Origin: Clostridium vitabionis
GTDB taxonomy: Bacteria; Bacillota; Clostridia; Lachnospirales; Lachnospiraceae
Direction of reading: 5' to 3'
NCBI RefSeq assembly: GCF_015351765.1
Contig: NZ_JADKQA010000001.1
Location: 1,036,570-1,100,569, forward strand
DNA: 64,000 nt
A program made the translations under genes and the position numbers. A model generated the notes under the pieces. It was given only the letters and a program-made list of their open reading frames with translations. It made no database searches and was not told the origin of the DNA. This document shows positions 25,576 to 35,280 of the stretch, one piece after another (within the stretch, counting starts at the first letter, position 1; every line of letters starts with the position of its first letter).

Positions 25576-27290
25576 TCCGCCTTGTCCTCTCTTCCGCTCT
25601 CCGGGAGGTATTGTACCGGCTCGTCCGCCTTGAGATCTGTGGGAAATGACACCGTGATGCGCGTACCCCTGCCCTCCGCGCTCTTTAAGTCGATCTGCCC
25701 GTGGTGGATCATGACCGCGTGTTTCACAATCGAGAGCCCGAGCCCGGTCCCCCCGACTGCCCTGGAATGGCTCTTGTCCACCCGGTAAAAGCGCTCAAAA
25801 ATCCGCTTCTGGTCCTTCTTCGGGATCCCGATGCCGTTGTCCTGGACATCGAGGACAGCGCGGCTGCCCTCCCCGCGGACTTCCACATGCACCAGCCCGC
25901 CCGGCCGGTTATAGCGGATCGCATTGTCGCAGAGATTGTAGGTGATGGCCTCCAGAAGATCCGGGACGCCGGTCATCTCCGCATGGGAACCGCCGATCGT
26001 CAGGGTAACCTTCGCATTCTTCGCCTCGGTGAGAAGCCGGCAGACCGCGGCATTTGCCTCCGCATAGAGGTCAACCTTCTCCCGCTTCATGTCGTCGGCA
26101 CCCTCGTCCAGATGGGACAGGCTGATAATATCGTGGACCAGCTGAATCGCCCGCTGCGCTTCCTTATAAATCTTGCCGGCAAACGGCCGGATATCCTCCT
26201 GCTTCACCATGCCGTCCTTCATGAGCTCGGCATATCCGGAGATTGCGTGAAGCGGTGTCTTCAGCTCGTGGGACACATTGCCTGAAAACTCCCGGCGCAT
26301 CTGCTCCGCCTGCTCCCGCTCCGTCACATCGTACATGATAACCGCGGCGCCGCGGATTTCTCCATCCGCCTCGACCGGGGAGGCGCTGACCTGATAGCTC
26401 TCCCCGTGAAAGGGGACAACCTTCTCCGCCCTCTCCCCGGCAAGTGCCTTCTCGATCACATTCTGGAGGTCCAGGTTTCGGCTGACCGTGAGAATCTGGC
26501 GCCCAATCACCCCGCGCTCCGTGTCCAGGAGCTCCGCCGCTGCCGTGTTGATGGCGAGGATTTTCCCGCTGCGCTTTAAGAGTATCATACCCTCCGCCAT
26601 ATTTTCAAGTATGGTATCCAGCTCCCGCTGTTTCTGCCCGAGCTCCCCCTCGCGCTCCGCCAGCTCATCCTGCTGCGCGTCAATGCGGTGAAGCAGCGGG
26701 GAGAGCTCATCGTACCCGGCATTTTCCAGCGGGTGATCCAGGTCGATCTCGTTGAGCGGACGGACGATGCGCCTCGCGAGACGCATCGCCGTAAAGCCGG
26801 AGAAGGCCAGGGAGAGCGCAACCGCAGCGATCAGGGGCTGCAGAAGGCCGAGCACCAGCGTAAAGACACTGTACTGGCTGACAGACATCCGGAGAATGGT
26901 TCCGTCGGAGAGCCTCTCCGCCGAGTAGAGAAGGCGTTTTGTCATCGTGTCGGAATAGCGGCTGCTCTCGCCGTATCCCGAGGAGAGCGCCTCGGAGACC
27001 TCCTGGCGTCCCGCGTGATTGCCCATGGTTCCGGGATCCGCCTCATTGTCATAGAGGACATTCCCTTCCGCATCGATCCAGGTGATCCGGCTGTTCGGAA
27101 GATCCAGGGATTTGAGATAAGTGATCCCCTCATTCTCCACACCGCGCGCGGCGAGATCCAGCTGGGTATGCAGTTCCCGCCCGGAAAGCCCGCTGAAATA
27201 CTGGTACAGGGCGCCGAGCGTGAGGAGAAAGGACACAAAGAGGCCGATAAAAGTCGCAAAAAATATGGAACGGAATATCTTCCTGGTCAT
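25572..27290 (-). CDS. phoR: Phosphate-sensing histidine kinase
   Basis: A 572-residue sensor kinase, membrane-bound by two helices (about residues 10-33 and 143-168), with an extracytoplasmic segment between them, a PAS domain (about 225-325), HisKA with His341 in NVSHELKTPLHA, and HATPase (DNAIRYNRPGG, then GTGLGLSIVKH). It probably phosphorylates PhoB under phosphate starvation. It overlaps phoB by 1 nt and nagD by 4 nt. Size and domains agree with Firmicutes PhoR. Confidence 0.93.
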   Translation of the reverse strand: MTRKIFRSIFFATFIGLFVSFLLTLGALYQYFSGLSGRELHTQLDLAARGVENEGITYLKSLDLPNSRITWIDAEGNVLYDNEADPGTMGNHAGRQEVSEALSSGYGESSRYSDTMTKRLLYSAERLSDGTILRMSVSQYSVFTLVLGLLQPLIAAVALSLAFSGFTAMRLARRIVRPLNEIDLDHPLENAGYDELSPLLHRIDAQQDELAEREGELGQKQRELDTILENMAEGMILLKRSGKILAINTAAAELLDTERGVIGRQILTVSRNLDLQNVIEKALAGERAEKVVPFHGESYQVSASPVEADGEIRGAAVIMYDVTEREQAEQMRREFSGNVSHELKTPLHAISGYAELMKDGMVKQEDIRPFAGKIYKEAQRAIQLVHDIISLSHLDEGADDMKREKVDLYAEANAAVCRLLTEAKNAKVTLTIGGSHAEMTGVPDLLEAITYNLCDNAIRYNRPGGLVHVEVRGEGSRAVLDVQDNGIGIPKKDQKRIFERFYRVDKSHSRAVGGTGLGLSIVKHAVMIHHGQIDLKSAEGRGTRITVSFPTDLKADEPVQYLPESGREDKAE

Positions 27291-27964
27291 CAGCGGTCCT
27301 CCATTTTATAGCCTACACCGCGCACGGTGCGGATCAGCTCCCCCTGATCCTGCAGTTTCATCCGGAGCGTCCCGACGTGGACATCCACCGTCCGTGTCTC
27401 GCCTCCGAAATCCATATCCCAGACGCTCGCGAGAAGCGCTTCCCTGGAAAACACCTTGCCGGGATTACCCATGAACAGCCGGAGCAGCTCATATTCCTTG
27501 AGGGTGAGCTCCACCGGTTTGCCGTGAACAAGAACCGTGTGTGCCGATTCGTTGAGCTCGACCTGGCCGGCCCTGAGCAGTGTCGGCGCCTTATGCCGGG
27601 ATGAGCGGCGGAGCACCGCCTTCACCCGGGAGACCATCTCCGTCATGCCAAACGGTTTCGCCAGGTAATCATCCGCGCCCAGGTCGAGGCCGACCACCTT
27701 GTCATACTCGGTTCCCTTGGCCGACGCCATGATCACCGGAACATCCGCGGTCTGCGCCCGGTTCCGGAGCTTCTTCAGGATAGTGATCCCGTTCTCATCC
27801 GGCAGCATGATATCCAACAGGACGAGATCCGGCGTTATGTGCTTCAATGCTTCCCGGAACGCGGTGCCGTCCGCGAATCCCTGCACTTCATAGCCGGCAG
27901 CCGCCAGGGCGTAAACCATGAGTTCTCGGCTGCTGTCATCATCTTCCACGCAAAAAATCATCAT
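27290..27964 (-). CDS. phoB: Phosphate response regulator
   Basis: A 224-residue OmpR-type regulator. Receiver with acidic pocket ED (7-8), Asp51 in LVLLDIMLP and Lys in LAKPFGMTE; C-terminal winged helix (LTLKEYELLRLF, VWDMDFGGETRTVDVHVGTLRMKL here given as two pieces). Named PhoB/PhoP from its position after phoU and before phoR. Likely binds the PhoP-box repeats upstream of pstS. Confidence 0.93.
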   Translation of the reverse strand: MMIFCVEDDDSSRELMVYALAAAGYEVQGFADGTAFREALKHITPDLVLLDIMLPDENGITILKKLRNRAQTADVPVIMASAKGTEYDKVVGLDLGADDYLAKPFGMTEMVSRVKAVLRRSSRHKAPTLLRAGQVELNESAHTVLVHGKPVELTLKEYELLRLFMGNPGKVFSREALLASVWDMDFGGETRTVDVHVGTLRMKLQDQGELIRTVRGVGYKMEDR

Positions 27965-28612
27965 TCAGTCTACCTGCTCGCGGGTTCCCGTGATCGAGAA
28001 GATCACCCAGTTCGCCACGTTGACCGCATGGTCGCCGATTCTCTCAAAATACTTCGCGATCATCAGCAGGTCAACCGCGGCCTCCCCGCTCTCCCCCTGA
28101 TTCTTCAGCTGTTCAATCAGGAGCCTCTTCACCTCGTCAAAATAGTTGTCTACTACATCGTCATAGTGTATCACATTTCTGGCCATTTCGGCATCTCTCT
28201 TGACGAAGGCATCGACAGCCTCGGTGACCATGCGGATGACGCTGCCGGCCATATCCGCCATCGGCAGCTTGTCATCCACATTCCGGATCGACCCCCTGGC
28301 GACAATCTCCCCGATCTCCTCGGACTGCACACCGATACGATCCATATCGGTGACCATCTTCAGCGCCGCGGAGATGGTCCTGAGATCCCTGGCCACCGGC
28401 TGCTGGCGGAGAAGAAGCTGCAGGCAGATCGCCTCGATCTCCCTGTCCTTCTGGTTGACCTGTTCAAGAAGGTCGACCAGAGACTTCGCCTCATGCATGT
28501 CATAGTTCAGGAGGGAATCCGATGCCCTGGAGATCGCGGTCTCGCAGAGCATCCCCATCCGGATCATTTCCTGGTTCAGTATTTCCAGCTGTTCATCAAA
28601 ATTCGCGCGCAT
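27965..28612 (-). CDS. phoU: Phosphate signalling protein PhoU
   Basis: A 215-residue all-helical protein made of two repeated three-helix bundles, cytosolic, linking the Pst transporter with PhoR. The metal-binding EExxD-like patterns (here DRIGVQSEEIGEI and RIGDHAVNVANW) are visible. ATG 28612 is 2 nt before the pstB stop, whose sequence carries the site. The longer frame to 28690 runs over pstB. Confidence 0.95.
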   Translation of the reverse strand: MRANFDEQLEILNQEMIRMGMLCETAISRASDSLLNYDMHEAKSLVDLLEQVNQKDREIEAICLQLLLRQQPVARDLRTISAALKMVTDMDRIGVQSEEIGEIVARGSIRNVDDKLPMADMAGSVIRMVTEAVDAFVKRDAEMARNVIHYDDVVDNYFDEVKRLLIEQLKNQGESGEAAVDLLMIAKYFERIGDHAVNVANWVIFSITGTREQVD

Positions 28613-28613
28613 A

Positions 28614-29534
28614 TCAGCCAAACCTCCCTGTGACGTAATCCTCCGTGCGCTTATCCTTCGGCATCGAGAAGATCTGTTCACTCGTTCCAAATTCTACCAG
28701 TTCTCCCAGGAGGAAGAACGCGCACCAGTCAGAGATACGCACTGCCTGCTGCATGTTGTGGGTAACCATGATCACCGTATAGTTTTTCTTGAGTTCAAGG
28801 CACAGCTCCTCAATCTTCCCCGTGGAAATGGGATCGAGGGCGGAGGTGGACTCGTCCATCAGGATGATGTCCGGCTCGACGGCGAGGGCGCGGGCGATGC
28901 ACAGCCTCTGCTGCTGGCCGCCGGACATGCCGAGCGCGCTGGTCTTCAGGCGGTCCTTCACCTCATCCCAGATTGCCGCACCGCGAAGGGACCGCTCGAC
29001 AATCTCGTCCAGCTTCGCCTTGTTCCGGATCCCATGGATGCGCGGGCCATAGGCGATGTTGTCATAAATGCTCATCGGGAACGGATTGGCTTTCTGGAAG
29101 ACCATGCCGATACGCTTCCGAAGATCGGTGACATCGACCGACGGGTCATAGATGTCCATCCCGTCAAACCGGACGCTTCCGGTGATCTTCACGTCCGGCA
29201 CCAGGTCATTCATCCGGTTCAGGGTTTTCAGGAAGGTAGATTTTCCGCATCCGGACGGGCCGATCAGCGCCGTGATCTGGTTCTTCGGCAAATTGACCGA
29301 GACATCCTTCAGGGCGTGATGGTCGCCGTACCAGAGGTTCAGGCCATTCACCTCGATCGCGGCCTCCCCCATCACCGGCGGCTCGAAGGGGGTGTCCGTA
29401 AGCCCGGCTGCCGCCGCAATGGCGGAGGACATCACACTCCTCTTTCCTGCCATCGGGATATCCGACGCGGTTTTCTGTGTAGTTTTCATCGGTTCCTTGT
29501 CTGTTTGCTTTTTTTCGGCTGAAGCCGTCATCAT
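28614..29534 (-). CDS. pstB: Phosphate ABC transporter ATP-binding protein
   Basis: A 306-residue ATPase. Walker [10 protein letters not shown] (about residues 93-101), ABC signature [11 protein letters not shown] and Walker [10 protein letters not shown] are intact. It carries an extra N-terminal stretch of about 55 residues before the first domain strand, absent from the typical 250-residue PstB; starts at internal ATG codons would remove part of it. Powers phosphate uptake through PstA/PstC. Confidence 0.95.
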   Translation of the reverse strand: MMTASAEKKQTDKEPMKTTQKTASDIPMAGKRSVMSSAIAAAAGLTDTPFEPPVMGEAAIEVNGLNLWYGDHHALKDVSVNLPKNQITALIGPSGCGKSTFLKTLNRMNDLVPDVKITGSVRFDGMDIYDPSVDVTDLRKRIGMVFQKANPFPMSIYDNIAYGPRIHGIRNKAKLDEIVERSLRGAAIWDEVKDRLKTSALGMSGGQQQRLCIARALAVEPDIILMDESTSALDPISTGKIEELCLELKKNYTVIMVTHNMQQAVRISDWCAFFLLGELVEFGTSEQIFSMPKDKRTEDYVTGRFG

Positions 29535-29583
29535 CTTCTCACTTTCCAGGGTATTGTCCCTTACCTTATACGGAAATACGGAA

Positions 29584-30423
29584 TCAAACTTTTCTCAGCT
29601 TTCTCGCTGCAATCTCAGCCAGAAAGTTCATGAGAAGTGTCAGCAGGATCAGGATCACGGCGATCCCGAAGGCAACGCCGGTTTCCCCTCGCTCGCTGGC
29701 ATAGACATAGAGGGCAACGGTCAGCGTCGCCGAGGATGTCTGCAGGGCATCCGCAAACCCGAGCAGCTTCAGCCCGAAGCCTGCGGTGAACAGGAGGGCG
29801 GCGGATTCGCCGACAATCCGGCCGACCGCCAGGATACATCCGGTAACAATCCCGTCGATGGCATTCGGGAGAACCACGGTGCGGATCATGTGCCATTTGC
29901 CGGCGCCGAGGGCGAGAGAGCCCTCGCGGTAGCTGTCCGGGACAGTTTTCAGGCTCTCCTGCGTTGTACGGAGGATCGTCGGGATGTTCATCATCACCAG
30001 GGTAAATGCGCCGGCCAGGATCCCGGGCTGCAGGCCAAGCACCTGGATGAACATCAGCATGCCGACCAGGCCGAAGATAATGGACGGGATGCCGGAGAGT
30101 GTCTCGGTGGCAAATTCCAGAACCGCCACGATCTTCTTATTGGCGGCGTATTCCGTCAGGTAGATCGCCGCGCCGACGGAGAGGGGAAGGACAATCACCA
30201 TCGTCACGATGATGATATACAGGGTGTTCAGGATATTCGGCAGGATGCCGATCGTGTGGTTACGGTAGCTGATCTGTGTGGTGAGGAACTGCCAGCTGAT
30301 GTTTGGAATTCCCTTATAGAAAATGTACCCGATCAGAAAGGCCAGAAGAACAACGGTCAGCGCGGAAAAGAAATAGAGAATGACCGTCATGAACCGGTTG
30401 TACAATTTTCGGCGCAAATCCAT
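29584..30423 (-). CDS. pstA: Phosphate ABC transporter permease PstA
   Basis: A 279-residue permease with six membrane helices and the EAA loop ([21 protein letters not shown]). It starts 1 nt after the pstC stop, so the two are translationally coupled. Partner of PstC, PstB and PstS in high-affinity phosphate import. Confidence 0.95.
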   Translation of the reverse strand: MDLRRKLYNRFMTVILYFFSALTVVLLAFLIGYIFYKGIPNISWQFLTTQISYRNHTIGILPNILNTLYIIIVTMVIVLPLSVGAAIYLTEYAANKKIVAVLEFATETLSGIPSIIFGLVGMLMFIQVLGLQPGILAGAFTLVMMNIPTILRTTQESLKTVPDSYREGSLALGAGKWHMIRTVVLPNAIDGIVTGCILAVGRIVGESAALLFTAGFGLKLLGFADALQTSSATLTVALYVYASERGETGVAFGIAVILILLTLLMNFLAEIAARKLRKV

Positions 30424-30424
30424 A

Positions 30425-31306
30425 TCACTTGCTCCTTCCCTTGATGAAGATGTTCAGGACAATATTGATGATCATGATAAAAATAAAAAGGACAAGACCG
30501 ATCGAGAACAGCGCATTTCTCTGCAGAGATCCCACGGAAGCGTAAGACATCTCGGAGGCGATCGCCGTGGTCATAAACCGCACCGGCTTTAAGAGCCCGG
30601 GCATGTTGGCGACATTCCCCGAGACCATGATGATGGCCATAGCCTCGCCGATCGCACGGCCGACACCGAGGACGATCGCTGCGGCGATGCCTGATCTCGC
30701 CGCCGGCACAGACACCTTGAACCAGGTCTCCACTCTCGTCGCGCCGAGCGCAAGCGACGCTTCCTCATACTCTTTGGGGACAGCCTGGAGCGCTGTCTCC
30801 GAGACATTGATGATCGAGGGGAGGATCATGATCACCAGGACGACGATCGCTGCCAGAAGGGTCGCCCCGGAGGAGAGGCGGAAAGCCCTCTGGATTCCCG
30901 GAACCAGCACGATCATGCCGACGAGGCCGTAAACCACCGAGGGAATACCGGCAAGGAGCTGTACCGCCGTGCGGATCACCGCGGCGATCCGCTTCGGTGC
31001 CGCCTTGGAGAGGTAGACGGCAACCATGAGACCGATCGGCACGCCGATCAGCACCGAGAGAAAGGTGCCGTAGAAACTGGTTAAAATGAAGGGGAGAATC
31101 CCGTATTTCGGATCCGCGGCCGTGGATGCCCACACCGTGCCGAAGAGGAAATTTCCAATGCCGATCTGGCCGATCGCCGGGAGCCCGGAAATCACCAGAT
31201 AGATGGAGATGGCGATCACGAAGGCCACCGCCATGGCGCCGCAGATGAAGAAGAGCGCATGGGGGATGATCTCCGAAACCCGCCTTCCCGCAGAAACCTT
31301 TTTCAT
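30425..31306 (-). CDS. pstC: Phosphate ABC transporter permease PstC
   Basis: A 293-residue permease with six helices and EAA loop (YEEASLALGATRVETWFKVSVP). Downstream of pstS and separated by a strong inter-gene hairpin; upstream of pstA. Confidence 0.95.
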   Translation of the reverse strand: MKKVSAGRRVSEIIPHALFFICGAMAVAFVIAISIYLVISGLPAIGQIGIGNFLFGTVWASTAADPKYGILPFILTSFYGTFLSVLIGVPIGLMVAVYLSKAAPKRIAAVIRTAVQLLAGIPSVVYGLVGMIVLVPGIQRAFRLSSGATLLAAIVVLVIMILPSIINVSETALQAVPKEYEEASLALGATRVETWFKVSVPAARSGIAAAIVLGVGRAIGEAMAIIMVSGNVANMPGLLKPVRFMTTAIASEMSYASVGSLQRNALFSIGLVLFIFIMIINIVLNIFIKGRSK

Positions 31307-31379
31307 ATGTTTACCTGCTTTCCTGAAAAGCCGCGAATATTTCCGTTTTTTCTCTGTCCGGAAGAGGACCGCCTGGTAC

Positions 31380-31422
31380 GGATACCGCCACGAACCTTCG
31401 CAGAAAGTCCGTGGCGGTATCC
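31380..31422 (-). promoter_or_regulatory. Stable intercistronic hairpin between pstS and pstC
   Basis: GATACCGCCACG (31381-31392) pairs with CGTGGCGGTATC (31410-31421), with no T-run after it. Likely an mRNA-stabilising or processing hairpin that gives more binding protein than permease. Confidence 0.6.
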
Positions 31423-31461
31423 CGTCTGAATCCTCAGGCGGATGTATGGATTACCGTTTCA

Positions 31462-32400
31462 TCAATTCTTCTTTGTTGCCGGAACGACACCGGCGCCGCT
31501 GATCAGGTCCGCAGAGTCCGCGGAAGTGCAGTAGTCATAGAATGCCTGTGCTGCCGGGCTCAGGGTTTCGCCGTTCTTGGTGATCAGGTTGAAGTCTCTC
31601 TGGATCTTGTAAGAGCCGTCAGCGATGGTATCCTCGCTGCACTGCACGCCCTCGACATTGAGAACCTTGATGCCGCTCTGGTTCTCCACAGAGGAGAAGG
31701 AAGCATAACCGATCGCGTTCGGGGAGTTCTTTACCCCCTCGATCACCGCGCCGGTGGAGGTCAGCTCCTGGGAAAGCTTGCATTTATCCTTTGTGCCTGT
31801 GATCGACTCGAAGCCGTCGCGGGTGCCGGAACCTGCCTCACGGCCGATCGCCGCGATCTCGGAATCGCTGCCGCCGACATCCTTCCAGTTGGTCGTCTCG
31901 CCGGTGTAAATGGAAGCGATCTGGTCGATGGAGATGTCCTCCAGCGGGTTATTCTCGTTGACGATGATGGCAATGCCGTCCAGGGCGATCGTGGTCTGCT
32001 CAAGGCCCTTCGCCTTCTCATCATCCTTCAGGTCTCTGGAGGCAAGGCCGATATCGCAGCCACCGTTGCTTGCCTGCTCGATGCCTGTGCCGGAACCGGT
32101 GGCATCATAGGTGACAGTCACGCCCGGGTTATCCGACATGAACTGTTCAGACAGGGCACCAATCACTTCCTCCATGGAAGTGGATCCGTTCGTGGTCACG
32201 GTGCCGGACAGATTGCCGCCAGCAGCTGCCTTCGTGGACTCCGCGGCCTTTGTGTCCGCCGCTGCCGACTTCGTGGTCTCCGCGGATTTTGTGCCCGCCG
32301 CTGCCGTTGTCGTCGCGGAACCGCTGCTGCCGCAGCCGACTGCTGCTGCCATGCACATCACGGAAACTGTTGCCGCGAGAATCTGCTTTGTCTTCTTCAT
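31462..32400 (-). CDS. pstS: Phosphate-binding lipoprotein PstS
   Basis: A 312-residue lipoprotein; signal with lipobox AAVGC (Cys23 as the lipidation site), then a Thr/Ala/Lys-rich linker (about 25-65). The binding domain has the phosphate-binding TTNGSTSMEE, GSGTGIEQAS and GREAGSGTRDGFE loops. AGGAGG is upstream of the ATG, preceded by PhoP-box-like repeats. First gene of the phosphate operon. Confidence 0.96.
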   Translation of the reverse strand: MKKTKQILAATVSVMCMAAAVGCGSSGSATTTAAAGTKSAETTKSAAADTKAAESTKAAAGGNLSGTVTTNGSTSMEEVIGALSEQFMSDNPGVTVTYDATGSGTGIEQASNGGCDIGLASRDLKDDEKAKGLEQTTIALDGIAIIVNENNPLEDISIDQIASIYTGETTNWKDVGGSDSEIAAIGREAGSGTRDGFESITGTKDKCKLSQELTSTGAVIEGVKNSPNAIGYASFSSVENQSGIKVLNVEGVQCSEDTIADGSYKIQRDFNLITKNGETLSPAAQAFYDYCTSADSADLISGAGVVPATKKN

Positions 32401-32475
32401 ATTAAAAATTCCTCCTTTAGTATGTGTCCTGCTGTCTCAGACAACTACATACTAGTGGAGGAAGATCAAATCCAA

Positions 32476-32503
32476 TATCATTACAATGTAAATTTCCTGT
32501 AAA
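32476..32503 (-). promoter_or_regulatory. PhoP/PhoB box upstream of pstS
   Basis: On the minus strand TTTACA occurs at 32503-32498 and again at 32492-32487, exactly 11 bp apart, with a weaker ATGATA at 32481-32476. This direct-repeat spacing is that of the Bacillus-type PhoP box (TTAACA-like, one helical turn). It overlaps the end of the VWA gene. Confidence 0.7.
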
Positions 32504-32509
32504 GTGCAC

Positions 32510-34288
32510 CTATTCTTCCCGGAGAATTTTCTCCAGAAGCTCCGCCGCGCCCGCCGCGAGCTGGGACACCTTCTGGATGCGGACGCAGGAATCCCCATAG
32601 ATCACATGGAGATTCTCCAGATATCCGGTGAGGCCGAGGAAAATGGCACAGACCGTAAGCCCCCGCTTCCGGAGCGCCTTCACTGTCTCCGCGGTTTCGT
32701 TCACCGCGGCTGCGCCGTCGTACTCCCGGGGGAAAATATTCCCCTCGTCCGGGGGCATCCTGGTGGAATCATCCGGGTGGGCGTCGGTAAGGACAATCAG
32801 GATCCTGCCGTCAAACTCGTGCTCCGGCGAAACGTAACCTTCCCCCGCGGATTCCCCCGCCTTCATCCGGTCCGCGGCGGCCCGGATCGCGAGCCCGTCC
32901 CGGTTCCAGCCGGATGCGTAATAGGCGGTCAGGCGGCGGATATCCTTCTCCCCGTAATCCTTGAGGAGCTGGAGCACGGTATAGCCCCGGAGGCTGCGGA
33001 AAGCCGTGACCCGCACCGGGACGTGGCATTCGGCGAGGCTTCCCGCCAGGATATACGCCTGGGCGGCAATCTCCTCCTGGGAGCCCAGCCGGGAGGAGGA
33101 GGCGTCAAGAAGCAGGTCTACCTTCAACCTGTGCTCGACCTCATCCCCCGGCTTCTCGAAAACGTAAGGATCATCCAGGACACCAAGGCGCCAGGCGCGC
33201 CCGGAGGACAGCCGCCCGGATCTTGCCTGCACCGGGAGCGGCTGCTCGAAGCTCTCCAGGATGACCTGGAGGCGGGAGGACAGCCGACGGATGCCGGAGG
33301 CGATCAGCACCCCGGAGGAGGAAAAGTATGCCTCGTTTTTTCTCCGCTGCTCCGCGGCGTCATGGGCGGCGCGGACAGCGTCCTCGAAGGCTCCGGCGTT
33401 TTTCGCCGGCTCTCCCCGGGTAAACCAGAGCCTGCAATCCCCGTGGGCACCGCTGCAGAGGGCATTATCCATCGCGCGGCGCTCCTTCTGCCCGTAGATG
33501 CTCTCCCCGAAGCAGGCTCGGATGTACTCCTCATCCTCCTCCGTGCGGAGCGCGTCATGCTTTTCCCGGAGAGACGCGCTGTGCACATCGGCATGGCCGT
33601 CTCCCTCCGCCGGCGCGGCCATCCGGATCACCGCGGAGTCCACGTGCTTGACCTCCCTGTGGAAAAACCGGCGGAGAACATTGCCGGCCGCTTCGGAAAG
33701 CACGGTTCTCCCCCGCTCACCGCCAAGGGAGAAATCGTCAAAGCGGAAATACCGGATCAGGATCTCCTGCAGCCTGTCGATCAGGCCGTCGGTGTCGAGA
33801 TCCCCGGGGAGCATCAGCCCATCATAGAGCTCCCTCTCCCAAGGGGCAAGGATCGGGAGCTTCCGTCCGCAGGCCATGGCAAATCGCGCCTCCCGCTGGG
33901 TGAATACCCGCATATTCCGGCTCATCATCTCCTGCCGGGACAGCGTCTCGCGATACCGGAAGAAGTCCTCCGCGTGATCCCGGCGGAGCGCCTGGAGAAT
34001 GGGCCTCTCCGGAATTTCCTTCTCGTAGACGCAGTTCTCAATCCCGAGCCAGCAAACCTCGTCAAAGGCATTTGCCCGGGGGCTTGCCGCGAAGCTTTCA
34101 AAAAAGCGGGAAAGTTTCCCCATGTCCAGCCACTTTTCGGCAAGGCCGATCACGGTATTCATATAGAAATCGGCATTTCCGTGCTCGTCAAAGGCCATGA
34201 AGGGCGGGTCGAAGTCGTATCGGCCCGCCGCATTCCAGATGATATTGAGCGCGCGGCGCTGCTCGCCGCTGTAATGTCTTCTCAGCAT
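32510..34288 (-). CDS. VWA-domain protein, partner of MoxR-type ATPase
   Basis: A 592-residue cytosolic protein. The N-terminal 380 residues are helical and charged without a recognised domain. A C-terminal von Willebrand A domain carries the MIDAS DxSxS as DLLLDASSSR (Asp395, Ser397, Ser399), the later Asp in LIVLTDAHPD, and SGWNRDGLAI as the threonine-equivalent loop. It resembles NorD/CoxE-type proteins that work with a MoxR AAA ATPase to insert metals or remodel a client. Its ATPase lies 30 nt upstream; the client is not evident from neighbours. Confidence 0.85.
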   Translation of the reverse strand: MLRRHYSGEQRRALNIIWNAAGRYDFDPPFMAFDEHGNADFYMNTVIGLAEKWLDMGKLSRFFESFAASPRANAFDEVCWLGIENCVYEKEIPERPILQALRRDHAEDFFRYRETLSRQEMMSRNMRVFTQREARFAMACGRKLPILAPWERELYDGLMLPGDLDTDGLIDRLQEILIRYFRFDDFSLGGERGRTVLSEAAGNVLRRFFHREVKHVDSAVIRMAAPAEGDGHADVHSASLREKHDALRTEEDEEYIRACFGESIYGQKERRAMDNALCSGAHGDCRLWFTRGEPAKNAGAFEDAVRAAHDAAEQRRKNEAYFSSSGVLIASGIRRLSSRLQVILESFEQPLPVQARSGRLSSGRAWRLGVLDDPYVFEKPGDEVEHRLKVDLLLDASSSRLGSQEEIAAQAYILAGSLAECHVPVRVTAFRSLRGYTVLQLLKDYGEKDIRRLTAYYASGWNRDGLAIRAAADRMKAGESAGEGYVSPEHEFDGRILIVLTDAHPDDSTRMPPDEGNIFPREYDGAAAVNETAETVKALRKRGLTVCAIFLGLTGYLENLHVIYGDSCVRIQKVSQLAAGAAELLEKILREE

Positions 34289-34318
34289 AAGTCAGGCATC
34301 CGCATCCTTCCGCCGTTT

Positions 34319-35257
34319 TCAGGCAAAGATATCCTTCCCGGCCAGCTTCTCCGGGATCCTCGCCCGGATGACATCCCGGATGAGCCCCTGCTCGTACCGG
34401 TCGAAGGTCTTGTTGGTGATACACATATCCAGGGCGTCTCCCGCGGAGATCCCCACGGAAATCAGCCGGATGGCATCCAGCATGCCCCTGAGGTCAAGTG
34501 ATCGGTCGGAAATCTCGGCATTCTCCGTCTTTTTCTCCAGCTCGTAGAAAAGCCTGATAAACTGCCCGCGGGCGCTCCTCTTCATTGTTGGGAACTGATC
34601 TGTAATCAGCCGTGCCAGGTCGTCCTCGTCAATCACCGGCATATCCAACACCGCGAAGCGGCTGGTCAGCGCCTCGTTCATTTCCCTGGTACCCGCATAG
34701 CCGTAATTCATCGTCCCGATAAACCGGCACGCCGGGTCGAGCGGGATCCGGTCATAGCCCGGAATCTCAATCTCCCGCCGGAAATCCAGCGTCTCATGAA
34801 GTACGGCGAGCGCCTCGTTCTTCGCCATGTTGATTTCATCCAGAATGCCGATGCCCCCGTTCCTGGCACAGAGCGTCACCGGCCCCGGACGGAAGACGAC
34901 CCTGCTGCCGTCGAAGGTGTCTGACCCGATCAGGTAGGCAGCGTCAACATTGATGTGGAAGCTGATATTCCAGCATGGGCGGCCGAGAACCAGGCCGAGA
35001 TTTTCAGCAAGGACGTTCTTCCCGGTCGCTTTCGGTCCCGCCAGGAGAAGATTTTCCCCCGTGAGAAGCACCGCCAGCGCCTTCTCCCAGACCGCTTTTC
35101 CGTAATACCGGTAATCCGGGCAGGGCACTCGGTCCGCCGCCTCCGGGGGAACCGGATAATCGGCACGATATTTCCTTACACCGTCAACCAGGGTCTCCGG
35201 GACCCCCTCCTTCCGCAGAAATTCCAGGAGTTCTTCCAAGCGATGTTCATCAGCCAT
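34319..35257 (-). CDS. MoxR-family AAA ATPase
   Basis: A 312-residue AAA+ protein. Walker A is AGPKATGKNVLAEN, with Asn where Ser/Thr normally follows the Lys. Walker B is GGIGILDEINMAKNEAL, sensor 1 is FIGTMNYGYAGTREMNEAL, and an arginine-finger region SRFAVLDMP follows. NorQ/CbbQ/MoxR relatives act with a VWA partner, here the next gene. Possible ATP use at reduced rate because of the Asn is an inference. Confidence 0.88.
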   Translation of the reverse strand: MADEHRLEELLEFLRKEGVPETLVDGVRKYRADYPVPPEAADRVPCPDYRYYGKAVWEKALAVLLTGENLLLAGPKATGKNVLAENLGLVLGRPCWNISFHINVDAAYLIGSDTFDGSRVVFRPGPVTLCARNGGIGILDEINMAKNEALAVLHETLDFRREIEIPGYDRIPLDPACRFIGTMNYGYAGTREMNEALTSRFAVLDMPVIDEDDLARLITDQFPTMKRSARGQFIRLFYELEKKTENAEISDRSLDLRGMLDAIRLISVGISAGDALDMCITNKTFDRYEQGLIRDVIRARIPEKLAGKDIFA

Positions 35258-35280
35258 GACAGGATTTTCCTCTACTCTCT

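Noticed and set aside
32504..34501. Long open frame (665 codons) on the plus strand
   Set aside because: Mirror of the VWA gene; no start signal, no recognisable domain, while the minus frame has a MIDAS motif.
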